Assembly: GCA_033239125.1 (NCBI GenBank)
Contig: BSWB01000001.1
Location: 41,823,501-41,887,500, forward strand
From: Fagopyrum homotropicum
Taxonomy: Eukaryota; Streptophyta; Magnoliopsida; Caryophyllales; Polygonaceae
DNA: 64,000 bases
Direction: 5' to 3'
The notes beneath the pieces are model-generated. The model worked only from the letters and a program-made list of their open reading frames with translations, was not told where the DNA came from and ran no database searches. Below, piece after piece: positions 31,238 to 43,419 of this stretch. Both the position numbers and the translations under genes were made by a program. The first letter of the stretch is position 1. Every line of letters begins with the position of its first letter.

Positions 31238-31960
31238 TCTGGGTTGGCAACAATGGCACTTGAAATCTTCTGAAAGACCGATTGTATAAAATAACTAGAA
31301 CCCAAAAGGGGTCTAAAATTTTCTAAACGGATTTTTGTTTTTTACACACACGCATAGTCGGGTTTTTGGGTTAGTAGTACGTCGGACCGCCATCGCTCTC
31401 CGTTGATCTCTGCAACTTGGATCGATAGAAGTTAGTATATAGACTTTTTATGATGTTTCTTATTATATGTTATATACATGTGCATGCTTAGTTTGTTAGT
31501 ATCCTAAAGGATATTTTATATCCTTTAGTCGTGATATCACGAAGCGATCATCGCCTCATGATAAATCAACTGCGGACTTGAAGAATCTCCAAAACGAGGC
31601 AATGGAATCGGACCTTGAATTGAGTATTGTACTCGGGTAGGCTGCTTGGTGATCCTTACAAATTATCCAAAGAACAAGTGAGCAAGGAAGTAAAGTTGTG
31701 AAGATAATTTTTACCACATGCACAATCAGATGAGGAAGAAATCCCTGAGGTGGTTCAGTTAGAAGGAATAGAAGGTCGTACAAGGAACTCGGGCATACGA
31801 GGCCGAGAGACGGAATTAGAAGAACCATGGAAGAGACTACAAGAGTGCGGAGTAAAGATAACAATATTGGAGCAGGACAAGTAGAATTGAGTACAACCAA
31901 GATTGCGGAATCAAGGACATTACAATCGGAACGGATGCCCCATAGACCATTATGGGCATA

Positions 31961-33731
31961 TGTTCGCTCCAAACGGTGTGTGCAAGCTTTAAATTTATAA
32001 CCCTTGACGTAAGCTTAAAACAAGGATGCGAACCCGCAGTGTACGGGTCAATCGTAGTAAAAAGCAAGGAATTCCAGGGGTCGATCACAGGGACTTAGTG
32101 AAACAAAGTCCAATTACGGTATGCTTATGTGTAAATACTAACCACAAAAGGTAATCAAAACAATCAAAGATGATATAGAAGTCAATAAAGGAAATATGCA
32201 ATTCTAGGGATTAAAGCATCTAGTTGTGGTTCCAACTCAAGATCTAAAGATAAGCGGACAAAGCTGAGATTTTTGCATAGGGAAGGTGTTACTAAAGTGG
32301 AATAGATCACCGGGTAAGTCTCACTACTCACTAATCCAAAACCGTAACTCCTATTACCGGGTAAGTCTCAAGGAATTAAGATAAAGAACTATAACCTCAA
32401 ATTAACACACCATCTAAGGGAATAGAATCAACCTTTACCGGGTAAGTCTCAGGCTAACTCACAAAGATGGGATGAAAGCACACTCAAACCCCAATAAAGG
32501 ACAAACCTTTATTACCTACACTTATGATCGTTGGTAAACAAACTAAGGAATTACCGGGTAAGTCTCATCCTAGGCTTGCATTGAACCAGGAAAGGTGTAA
32601 TAAGAATAGGATTTGGCAAACTCTAACACTTAACTCTTAGTTTCGGATCAGATAAGTCACCTCGGTCAGCCAAATTCCACCCCGGCCGAGATGTTCATCG
32701 ACTGAGCGAGATGCTTAGGGTTAAGGTTAAAGACTGGAACTTTCAGGGTCCTACTGTGATTAAGATCATTCTATCATTGTTTTTCCCACAACCTTCAACC
32801 AATCACCCTAGAATCACACAAGGAAATTAGCCACTCATCATCATGAAAGCAATGATCAAATATATGAGAAGAAGGTGAATATTTGAACAAGAAGAATTTA
32901 ATGAAAAGACTTCAATAACTGAATCAAATATCACAACAAAAGCGTTCCTTGGATAGAAATCCAACAAGGCAAGACAACAAGGAAGGGAATCTAAGATAAT
33001 CTTACAAAAACCCTTCAAAAGCTATAAAAGCTATAGACTTCAATCTTCCTTCAACCTTCAAAAAGGTTCTTCAAATCTCCCAACTGGAGTATGGTTGCTG
33101 CGGTGTATAAGGTGTAAGCAAGGTGATAGCGGATGTATGCAGGATCCCGGATTTGTGGGAAATCCAACCCTTTTTATAGGAAAATAACCCTCCAAAGATA
33201 ATATATCTTAGAAAGATCTTTTCCCATAAAAATAGGTAAAATATATGATCTAGCATATCTTCTTCCTTCCAGGAGCCAATCCCAAAAATATAAGATCTCT
33301 TTCCAAAGATAAAAGATCTCAGCCAAGAATAAAATATTCTCGCCGCGTCCTAGGTATTCGCCTCGGTCGAGTCGACTTCTCTGGATCACCTCGGTCGAGG
33401 TGAATCTGTGGTCAACCGAGGTGAGTCACAACTGAATGTGAAATCTCTCAAATCTGGTCCAAAGTAAATCTCTAATCCATGGCTATGCTTCCTGGATGGT
33501 TCCTTATGTTCCTGAATGTAGCTCCAATGACTCCATAGCTCCTTTTGCTCCTTTTCGATGCAAAACGTGCCATTTTACCTACGATTACAACAAAACTAGG
33601 TGTAGACCTCGATTCTGGCAAAGGTAGATGAAATGGTAATATAATCACATAATATACATACAAACATGCAGATTATTGAAGATAAAACGTCCAAACAAAC
33701 CCCAAAATATAGACTATAATTCATGCTATCA
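31961..33731 (-). mobile_element. Solo LTR of family A with target duplication GCATA
   Basis: On the minus strand it starts TGATAGCATG (33731) and ends GGAGCGAACA (31961), 1771 bp, with no interior. GCATA stands at 31956-31960 and 33732-33736. It carries the TATA box, CTCGGTCGAGG palindromes (for example 33387-33402) and four ACCGGGTAAGTCTCA copies (about 32311, 32355, 32437 and 32552). It arose by recombination between the LTRs of a full family A insertion. Confidence 0.92.
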
Positions 33732-33783
33732 GCATAAGAAACCAGAAGAGACAGAGTGTCAATCCGGGTATGAGAATCTAAGG

Positions 33784-34800
33784 TGCACAGAATGAAGACC
33801 TACAATTGAGTGTAAAAGCGGAAAGGCAGACCCACAAGTGTGGGGAGGTTTTGACCCTCCTCAGAGATATAAGTAGTTTGAAAGAAACCGCGATGCTAAT
33901 ATCCAAAGAATAGAAGCCTGTAGCAGGGTCAACGGAGTTCCATGAAGGCGATATTACCACTAACTCCAGTGAAAAAATCTGTATGGGAGAACGGCCTTGC
34001 TAGACTCGAGAGTCAAGGGTAACCCGAATTATCACGGGACCTAAGCCATCAACACAGATGGTCCATGCAAAAGGAACTGCAAATGGATGATCATTACGGC
34101 CATAAGAATTTCAAAGACGCTTGCAAGCTATCGTGGAAACTTGAAACGACTATTTATGCCAGATGAATGACACAATCGGACTAGAGAAATGGAGTTAGTC
34201 CATAAGAAGCGAAAGGGTGGAAGGTAGTTTGAACTAAAGAAGTATAAAAGGATTGTTGTGAGCAACTGTTTACCTACTAGCTAAGGAAATTTTGACATAT
34301 CACAATTAACATGGAATGAAGACTTAGAACTTAATGTAAGAGCGAAAGGTACACTTCACAAGCCTGGAGACGTTTTGTCTTCTTTCAAGATAAGAATTCT
34401 AAGAAGAATCACAACGCCAGTATCGAAAGGATCAAAGCCTTGTAACATAGTCAACAGAGATTTGGAAGGAAATATTACAAACAACACCGATTGAGAACCT
34501 GTGCCTGTGAGAATTGTGTGGTGGACTCAAGAGTCTAAGGTAACCCCCATTTATAACAGAACATAGGTCATCAACATAGACGGTCCCTGTAAAGGGACTA
34601 CAATTGGGAGGTAATTAAAAGTCATCGGAACTACAAGACGCTTACCATCTATCGTGGAGTGTTAGGAACGACTTTTGACGTCAGGCGAATGGCACAGTGA
34701 GAGTTGAGAAAGAGAGTTGTCCCAAAGGAAGCAGAAGAGTGAAAGATAAGACGAACTAAAGAAGTATAAAAGGATTAATTGAGTAGGTGATGCTTACCAA
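33784..34800. repeat. Diverged tandem duplication, period about 526 bp
   Basis: GAATGAAGAC...GTGTAAAAGCGGAAAGG...GATATAAG...GTCAACGGAG and AACTAAAGAAGTATAAAAGGATT in the first unit (33784-34300) are matched in order by GAATGAAGACTT...TGTAAGAGCGAAAGG...GATAAG...GTCAACAGAG and the same 23-mer region in the second (34311-34790). No open frame is shared. Confidence 0.75.
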
Positions 34801-36839
34801 AGAATTTTAATACCAGACGGGGTATGAGAAGAGTAAGTTCGGGATACTGAGATGAGTCAACTATAGACTGACCGATGTCAGCTGAGGATGTGTAAGTGTT
34901 GTTTGGTATTGACGAGTTATATACCGTTAAGAAAAGATAACTGCGACTGTGGAGTTATGGGGTAGTTTTACCGACGCCTGGAATGATTTCCTCAAGTATG
35001 CAACAACAATCTTCTTAGACAACTAAGGGTATCGAGAATCGTGTTAGAGGTTACTTCTTGGCTGGTTAAGATCAAACTCCGGTCGAGTCTAGTAGTTTGG
35101 ATCCGTGTTAAAAGAATTAAGGAAGTAAACGGAAGATGGTTGTTTTCCAATCATGATTTTATTTCAAGAAGACAAAGTAAGGAAAGTACTTGGTACTTCA
35201 TCCGGTTAATCATTTTGGACTAACAGAATACGTCCTTATGATTACGGGGAACAACAAAATAATCAGAGTAGCAGCGGAAGCGTGGTCGGTCCTATTCCAT
35301 AGAGGAAGAAGCTCAAGGGTGTTGAGGGATGTCGTGTCGAGTTTAAGATGGTGATAGTTTGTGAAATGCATTCTAGTTGGAAGGAACGTGAGATAGGCTA
35401 TGTGGAGTTACTAAAAATGTTGTACGGAAACTTATGTGCATGTAGAGGTAATAGAAGGAGACTGGTACCCTATTATGGATCCGAGTGAAGAGTGACGGCT
35501 TTGCTACATGTTGCCAGACAAGTAGTTTTGGAATTTCATACTAATGGAATACTCTAGAGTGAGTTTTCGGGATGGATTAGGAAAGAATTAATGATGTAAT
35601 AAAAGTATTGTGCAAGTCCTGCACTAGAAAGCTCCAAGTGAGTAACTACCATCCTGAGTCGAAGATACATAAGAAAGAGAAGCGACAGGAGCATACTTGC
35701 AACCTAGCAACAGTGCTTAAAGAAAGCATAATCTCGGAGTAGATTTTATGTGTAATGTTATGTCGGAACAGAGCCTAGTTGCGTTTTGAGTTAGGGGGAT
35801 ACTATCGGGCTGGTAACAATGGTGGATAAAAGAGCGCACTGCTGATGATGTGTTAACATTTATTGAGTAGTTATTAACAAATACCGGTGATATGAGATCA
35901 CTTTGTGTCTAATACCGTCATTTCGGACTTATTCTATTTCATTTAAGATCTTAGAAAATGTGTGAGAAGCCTAAGTTTGAGCAAACGATATATTAGAGAT
36001 CTATAAATAATATAATAAAGCCAAGTGAACAAAGAGGTTGACCACTAGATTTGATTTTTAGTTGTCTTGAGTATTAGACCTGAAAAGGGTAAGGGTGACG
36101 ATTCCGTACCTGAGGAACATGATGACTGAGTAATATTAAAAGACAAGACCATGTGGGTCGTGATACGAAGAGCATTGGGCACTTGGTAAGTGTTGGTGGA
36201 TGTCAAAGACCTTTGGCCTGAGTGGGTAGTCAGAACCTTTTCAGAAGGGCGGAAGCAAGTGGTCATAACGAAGGGAAGAAAGTTGAATAGATTAGTTTCC
36301 GTAGGGTCATCAAAGGATTTGGAAGTGAGTGGTGTAAGGCAACCATTTGAAGTTTTAAAGCGGGTTAGAAGTGACTGATGAACTAGTATTCCTCACCCTA
36401 TTGGAGAGTGTAGCTTCAGTTTTCCACGGAGACTAAGTTTGGGAACTGAGTTTGAAAATTTCAGTTGGAGAGATACCTACCAAACACGAGTTAGGTCATC
36501 AGATTAGAGGATCAGACAGTTGAGCCGGATAATCGGTGAGATATCCTGAAAAGATTTAAGATTTAGTGGTTTAAGAAAAGCCGATAAGGCTACCTAAGAT
36601 ATTGGGGATAGTAAGAGACGTAACATTTCAAAAACCTATGTAACGATAGTTGTAACCTCGGGAGTGAAGAGTTAGGGCTTGACCTTGTATGTGTGATATT
36701 GTTTGACTGCTTGTTTATTTCATGATTGAGTCTTTAGTCAGTGATGTGTTCTTTTGGTAACCTTGATGTGCGGGATAATTAGATGTGGGGACGACAAGAC
36801 TTTGGTGTAGTGATCAAACACACCCATTTGGTGCCTTAA

Positions 36840-37070
36840 AGGCCGATCACGATTGTCTTACCCTAAGTTTCGGGACGAAACTTACTTTGAGGGGGATCTG
36901 ATGTAACGACCAGATTTTTTTTTCCGTTACGCTTTGATAGGGTTATAATAGTTAGAAAACGAAATTAAAATTTAATGAGACTAGGATATACAAGTTTAAT
37001 TTTTAGAAATAATTTGATTAAATACATTGTTCCAAGTTTCGGGACGAAACTTATTTTAAGGGGGTACTGA
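36840..37070 (+). repeat. Second polypurine tract with LTR-start vestige
   Basis: GTTTCGGGACGAAACTT...GAGGGGGATCTGA is followed by TGTAACGACCAGA (36902). About 130 bp later the same inverted repeat and GTTTCGGGACGAAACTTATTTTAAGGGGGTACTGA precede the true LTR. The element therefore has two consecutive tract-plus-TGTAA junctions. The first looks like the first 120 or so bp of a related LTR. Confidence 0.65.
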
Positions 37071-39785
37071 TGTAATATCCGGAATTTTGATTCCGTTTAA
37101 TTCCGAATCAAATCGGACTTCCAGCCGTTGACGGTTTCCCATTCTATCTAGTATTTCTTTCTTCACAAATTTTATCATTTTTGTAGAATTTAATTCACAT
37201 AAAATGATAGAATTATATCAAACCCTAATTCTTATAATTATTTATCATTTTATGTAGAATTTAATTCACATAAAATGATAGAATTATATCAAACCCTAAT
37301 TCTTATAATTATTTCTTAACGACGACTTGAGACGAGGTCATGACAAATTCCAGACAAGCAGTTGACAAGGCCCAGACAAGCAGTGACAAGGCCAGACAAG
37401 CAGTGACAAGGCCCAGACAAGAAGTGACAAGGCTAGACAAGCAGTGACAAGGCCCAGACAAGCAGTTGACAAGGCCCAGATGGCCAATCTGCACGTCAGG
37501 GACCAGCTGCTACACTTGGACCGGCCCAGCACTGCCTTGCCCACGTTTATTAGCAAGCTGGAGGAAGGCTCTCTCTCTCCATCAGAATGTAACTGTTGGA
37601 TCTCGAAGAGTCTTTCGTTGATTAAGCACCGGATCTGTCACACTCCTTCACTTCGTGTCCAGATACATGCCGGGGTATACGCTGCAGATCTCGCCACACT
37701 CCTCCTCCCCTCTTCTCACGTTTCTATCCCGAGCCGCCATAGCCAAGGGTTGCTTTCCGGCTCTCCTCCGCTGCTGCCTATTCCCACACCCTTCTGCACC
37801 GCTGCCGCCAACAAGAAGGACGAGAAATTGTCCAGCCTTCCCTTTCCTCTTCGTCAACCAAGCAGACCGGCGGATCTCTTGATGCATCCTCATCTCGAAC
37901 GAACAACCAGAGCCCTAGGATAAACATGTACAGCCTCCCTCCTTGCACAACTGGAGTCCTTTCTTTCCTGCTGCATCATTCTCTGTACGCAAGCAATCAC
38001 GAAACCAACAGGAGGAGTCAAGCAAGCCGCAACTTCCAATGGTCGAACCCTAGAATCGAGTAAGACCCATACCTCTTTTGGTTACCTTTCCCTCCACACA
38101 TATGAGTTATTAGATGCTACAAAATCTGTCCTAAACTCACTCAGGTCGAGCAGGAGAAGCACTGTAAAAGGATTTACTTTTCTGAACTTCCAAAACTGTG
38201 TCCAGTACCCAACTTCAGAATCCGATTTAGGTATGAAATACTCCTCCTTTTTGGCTGAAATTTTAATATGATATAGTTGGCATATTGTTTTAGTATATAT
38301 TAAAATTTATAAGGAATCCAGAGAGTGGTTTGAGATTTATGATTTTTCAAAGATTGAGTCGTAAGCAGTTTTTCTGTTGTGCTGAAATTCGGTTTTGTGA
38401 GATAGTTTTAAATAGGATTTTGATCTCCTTTGCGGCTGAATTTTGGATATATTATAGATAATATTTTATAGTAGAACATATCAAAATTTGGGATAAATCC
38501 AGCGAGTAGTTTAGGAGTTATGATTTTTCAAAGTTAAGATAGTGTGTTGTTTGTTAAGTGTTGTAACCAACTTTAGAAATTTTTTTAGAAGTGATGGTTG
38601 AACAGTTTTAAGAAATTCTTGCTCCTAGGAGTAGATGAGATATCATAGATGATATAGGGAATTATTTCAGAATTTTTATAAGATTATTCGAATTTTATAT
38701 TTGAAGCCGAAGTTGGACCTTAACGATCTTTCCGAAAATAAGGAAATGAGTAAATTGTCTGTTTGTAACCAAACTCATCTTTAGGAGTTAGAATATGACT
38801 CTTTAGTCTCAAATAAGAGGTTAGGCATGAATTAGGGAATTTTTAGAAGTTTCGAGACCAAGGGTAAAATAGTCATTTTACCATAAATTAATATTGTAAT
38901 CAATTCCGTTCTATTAAGACCTACTATCTTAGAAGTCTTAGACTTCTAATCACCTAGAAAGTGTGCTGACACACTTGCCTCCTTTGACAGGCCACTGAAT
39001 TCCTACTGTACAGATCGATTTGCGAATTAAAAAGTCGAGATCTGATTCAGGTAAGTCCACGGACTTACTTAGCTGGCTTCTTGTATGAGTGTAATGTGTA
39101 TGAGTGGTGTTTGTTAGTTATGATAAACAAGAAAACCGGATTAGGCCGACTTTATTATTTACGTAATTGACCCAAGTGTATGATAACGGGTCGTGACATC
39201 ATTTGACTAGCTCTTGCGAGAGTCTAGGAGTTTCCCTGCGACCAGCCCAGTCCGGTAGACGGTCAGATGCATTAGTACCATTCCGCGTTGGTAAACGGGG
39301 ACAGGGGCGAGGTTTGGGAATCCCTCGTGTCACAAAATAAGTATCATTAGTAATGACATATCACCTAATGAAAAGATAATAAAAAGGATTGAGTGTTGCA
39401 TGTTGATTGTGTATGTTGTGTGTTTGTGCTTTTACCTTTATACTTATGCATGGAATGTCAGCTAACGGTTTTATCCGTGTTGTAGATTTGTAGAGATAGA
39501 CAGTTGCAGAGAGATCCGGAACGGATGGTCAGCCGGGTCCACGTATTCATTAGATGGGGACAGGGGGCTCTCATACGACATGCATGTTATTTATCTATAT
39601 ATATGTTTTGTAAGGCTGTCACATGTGTACATTCATACATTAAAAATAATATGTTTTGAAATTGTTTTAAATACATTTGTGCCTTGTTGTAAGATCCAAG
39701 TAAAATTGTTGTCAAACTAAGGTCGGGACCCATTGTGAGGTCCTAACTAGTAGCTCCCCGAGTTCTCAGAATTTGGGGTGTTACA
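37071..39785 (+). repeat. Family D 3' LTR
   Basis: Near copy of 28507-31222 with the same minisatellite. A 2-3 base loss near 37905 shifts the frame of the LTR ORF seen in the first LTR. Confidence 0.88.
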
Positions 39786-39790
39786 CAGCA

Positions 39791-42700
39791 CCTGGATGAA
39801 CTAGTAAGGTTAGTGCGAGCATCTTTGAGGCTCTATCTCAGCTCTCCGCTATAAGCACACGTAGACACTCAAACCGTCAACACATAAAGATAACTACGGG
39901 GTCTCTCCTCGGAACCTTCCATCCCGGATTTTTCTCAAAGCCCTTCAAGTCTCGCGACTTTGTCGGATCTCTTCACAATTTGTTAAAACACTGAGGCTGA
40001 ACCGTTCCTTAAATTGTTGCTTCCACTCAAAGTGTCTACCTACTAAGGATTTTGGTGATCTCATTCACCTACCCTGGATGATATCAAAATCATAAAACCG
40101 CAACCCTGAACCAACTCTATCCATCACCTCTAGTGGGTATTCTTCCCTTGCAAAGCGAATATACACATATCATACTCCTATCGTCTGTGCACAACTAACA
40201 TGTCGCTCATCAGGAAAATACCGTCATCATCTTAAGTGCGCGCATTAAAGCGCCTATCTCTTGACCCTTCCCCGGTCATTCTCCTTATATGCCCACAATC
40301 ATCTAACACACATGCGAAACCTCTCTCGTTGCTTGACATGTATCCCAAGCCCCACTTAGATATATTCATCATGACATATAGTCCTCATGACTCAATGTTT
40401 GTGTCAAAGAAATTGGAATGGAGGTCACTCACCTCTACTGCTTCTAATGAAGCTCCATGGACATGTCTCAGTCCCCACGATCTAATCGACTTCCTTAGAA
40501 AGGAGGAAGTGCCAAAACCATCCCGCGACTCGACGATTATGGCCTACCAACTCATAGGTTGCATAGCTCCTCTACGTACCTTGGAGGTATGACTTAAACT
40601 ATCACCTCACCCTCATTGGATCAACTTAATACTATCAAAATCGCTGCATCCCTTAGGAAGTCACTCGGACGTCCTATCTTGTTTAGACAACTCAGCTCAT
40701 CCTCTTATCCTGCATAACCCGTATCACCATCTTCTCGTGTCACGCTTGTTCCTCTCAATCCCAAGAGTATAACAAGCCGTTCTCAACAAATGAGAACTCG
40801 AAGAACCACTCGTACACCTCGCACCTCAATAGCTATCATGAACCGTTAGGTCACGGTCCACCTCATACCACAACTCTTACTAGTCTGCAACACTAGCATA
40901 AGCTTAAGGTTCACATTGGAACCACCCGAAACCAAAAAACGAACGTTCCTACTGCAATCCGCTTTATAAACTCGATAAATGCACATTATTAACAACTCAA
41001 ACTCACCAATCGCACTCGTGAGTCCAAAAAGGCTTCACTACAACCTGTAGTGACCAAACTGGCCTGAAACGCCATCTTGCAATGGTCCTTTCTTTATTTC
41101 ACCCAAATCTGGTGGTATCTCGACTTCAAGTTGATCTTATATATAAAACATAACAATCATACGCAACTAGTCTTAACGAGCCTCCTACTACGGAGAATAT
41201 ACCTCTACTTGTCAAGAACCATACACATCTCTCGATAATCGAAGTACCACTTTTCCGCCTCGTGCTTTTCCTCAAAAACCGTACCAACATGCCCTGTGGG
41301 GAAACCCCAAAGAAATTCCCCATTCAAAACCACCACAACTCCCAACTCGTAAATTCTCAAGTACCACAATCTTAAGCTTAAAGCTTATAATGCTACTATA
41401 TTCTCAGTCCTCCATTCTACACCATATCCACATGGCTCCGCCGGGCGAGTCAACAAATTTGACTCATCTCTTATTCGCGACAACGTATCTTCCGTTTCGT
41501 AAGAAGGAAAGTATCGTGCATCTTCTTTCTTTACATTCTCATTTGTGTAAAGCACAATGGAAACCTCACCTTCCTCTTAATCCACTAGTCCTCTTAACCA
41601 TGCTCAAACCTTAAAGGTCCAATTCCGCGCCGCTCTCACATGTCAATCCCATGACCGCAACAGGTCACGTAAGGTCGTTACAATCCCCCCTTGGGAGGTC
41701 GGTTATGGTTACTTGCCTTAACCTCTTCACCTCATATGACCAGGACACAAGCGCCTTAGTTGATACACTTCCTTACCATTGACATTGAACCATTGGCATA
41801 CACCAAACTCTTGTCACCGATCTGCTACATTCCCACAATCTTGCTTACTCTTCCTATCCTTACTCATCATTTAGGCAATCCTGCACATGTGCGTTCTTGA
41901 TTGCCACCGTTAGTTTATAGCTGAACTCCTCAAGGTCATTGACTTAACTTTCTTTTATACTTTTCATGTTATCATAAGCATGAAGGCCTACCCTCCTCGG
42001 GATACTCTTACCTTAACTCCGCTAGATTAGTTTATACTCTTAGACTCCTTCTTTCATAGATAACTATATCCTTCTTGACCTTGTTGGGTCATATAACTCA
42101 CCTTCATAGGCTTAGCCACTCTCCCATGATTTCCTTCAAGAGCACCTTTTCAAAAATCTCCCATGTTAGATTGCATCCGATCACGTTTCTCTTGGATTGG
42201 TAACTTAAGTCCTTTCATAACAAAAATCTTCTTGTTGCGTTTCTCATCCTCTCGGGATCAATATCTACTCACTTTCTTCTTGGCGTTTCTTAGCCTTATC
42301 ACAATAACGGAAAACGGTCAACTCCACCAAGGAAATTCCACCATGTGAATCCTCACCTCACCATTCTTCTCATAATGCTCGTAAGTCCGAAGAGGTCAAC
42401 CCGCCGGTATCCTAGGAAACTTGACACTTCATCTTTTGGGTACCCCCCCTCCCCCCGTAAGCTTAACTTACGGGTCTCTTATTCCTTTTGTCATTGGTGA
42501 AACATACTTCTCATCTCGATTATCGCCACGATACTTGGAGTTCTCCATAAGATGGTTTTCTCTAGACGCTTTCATTTCCACTCAATCATTGTTTCTTCAA
42601 AACCGCTCCACATCTCCATGTTACTTTCTTGGCTTGTATTGCTTCCACTTCGATTTCTCTTAAGTTGTCTCGAGTGTTCCTTCCACTTGTTCGCATTTCG

Positions 42701-43419
42701 TTTATGTCATCTCTAATCTTCCTCTTCGACATCCTTTTAAAGGAATCCGAGAAACGCCATGGTGTTCGTTAGCACGAAATGCTCCACTCGATACTTGAGC
42801 ATACTCATCCACATATGAACGCTAACTCAAGCCAACATCGTTGTCTTAAAGGTGATGATATCATACTATCATCTTTTCTATTAAGTCCTATATCTCTATA
42901 GGCTACTATATAATAAGTACACATATATATAAGACTATATAAGCCTTCTGTCCATAATATTAGCAACATATCAACTCCAAGAAGTCCACTATCATACCAC
43001 AAGGTCCAAACCCTAATATGATATTATCATACCACGTGTACAACTCATATCAATATAAAGGTCATGCCACCACTATAACATAACAAGTTCATCATGCATA
43101 ACTACAATCCACATATAGAACAAGTCCGGAAATAACTTGCAATCCAACATACATCCATAGTCCAAAACATCCTAAGTCCACAAGTACATATCTATATATA
43201 TATACATACATATCAATAATCCAAGAAAATACGTCACCAAGGTCCGCGAAAGGAGTGGTGGTCCCGTACATTCTACCCCAACAGACTATGCTCGTGATTT
43301 GAAAACGAAATTTATTTTGCAACTCAGAACCCTTGCGGGTTCTGTTTATTGGTCTATTCGGCCTTTCAAAAGATTGCGAGTTCCATTGATGTCAACCTAG
43401 GGCTCTGATACCACCTTGT
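39791..43419 (-). pseudogene. Family C gag-pol interior, heavily decayed, with RT remnant
   Basis: On the minus strand around 41050-41145 the frame reads KINLKSRYHQIWVK, a stop, then KDHCKMAFQ. This is recognisably the Ty3/gypsy reverse transcriptase motif KIDLRSGYHQIRVK...KTAFR. Upstream (42000-43300) is probably decayed gag and leader with no readable domain. The primer site on the minus strand (TGGTATCAGAGC, 43405-43416) adjoins the LTR. Element D sits between this block and 27101-28501. Confidence 0.65.

Larger units (their letters stand above)
31238..37070 (+). other. Interior of element D, no recognisable coding
   Basis: About 4.1 kb once the solo LTR at 31961-33731 is removed. All frames are broken into short pieces. 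Small ORFs such as 35041-35223 and 36190-36378 match nothing I know. Visible structure is a diverged tandem duplication of about 526 bp (33784-34800) and a second purine tract with an LTR-like start at 36884-36925. Confidence 0.6.
28507..39785 (+). mobile_element. Family D LTR retrotransposon with target duplication CAGCA
   Basis: LTRs 28507-31222 and 37071-39785 (about 2.7 kb each, TGTAATATCC...GGGGTGTTACA). A tRNA-Met primer site TGGTATCAGAGC lies at 31226-31237 and a purine tract TTTTAAGGGGGTACTGA just before 37071. CAGCA flanks both sides (28502-28506, 39786-39790), so this is one undisturbed insertion into element C. LTR differences are few by eye (about one per hundred), so it is younger than C. 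No gag or pol motif could be read in the interior, so it is probably a non-autonomous (LARD-like) element. Confidence 0.9.
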
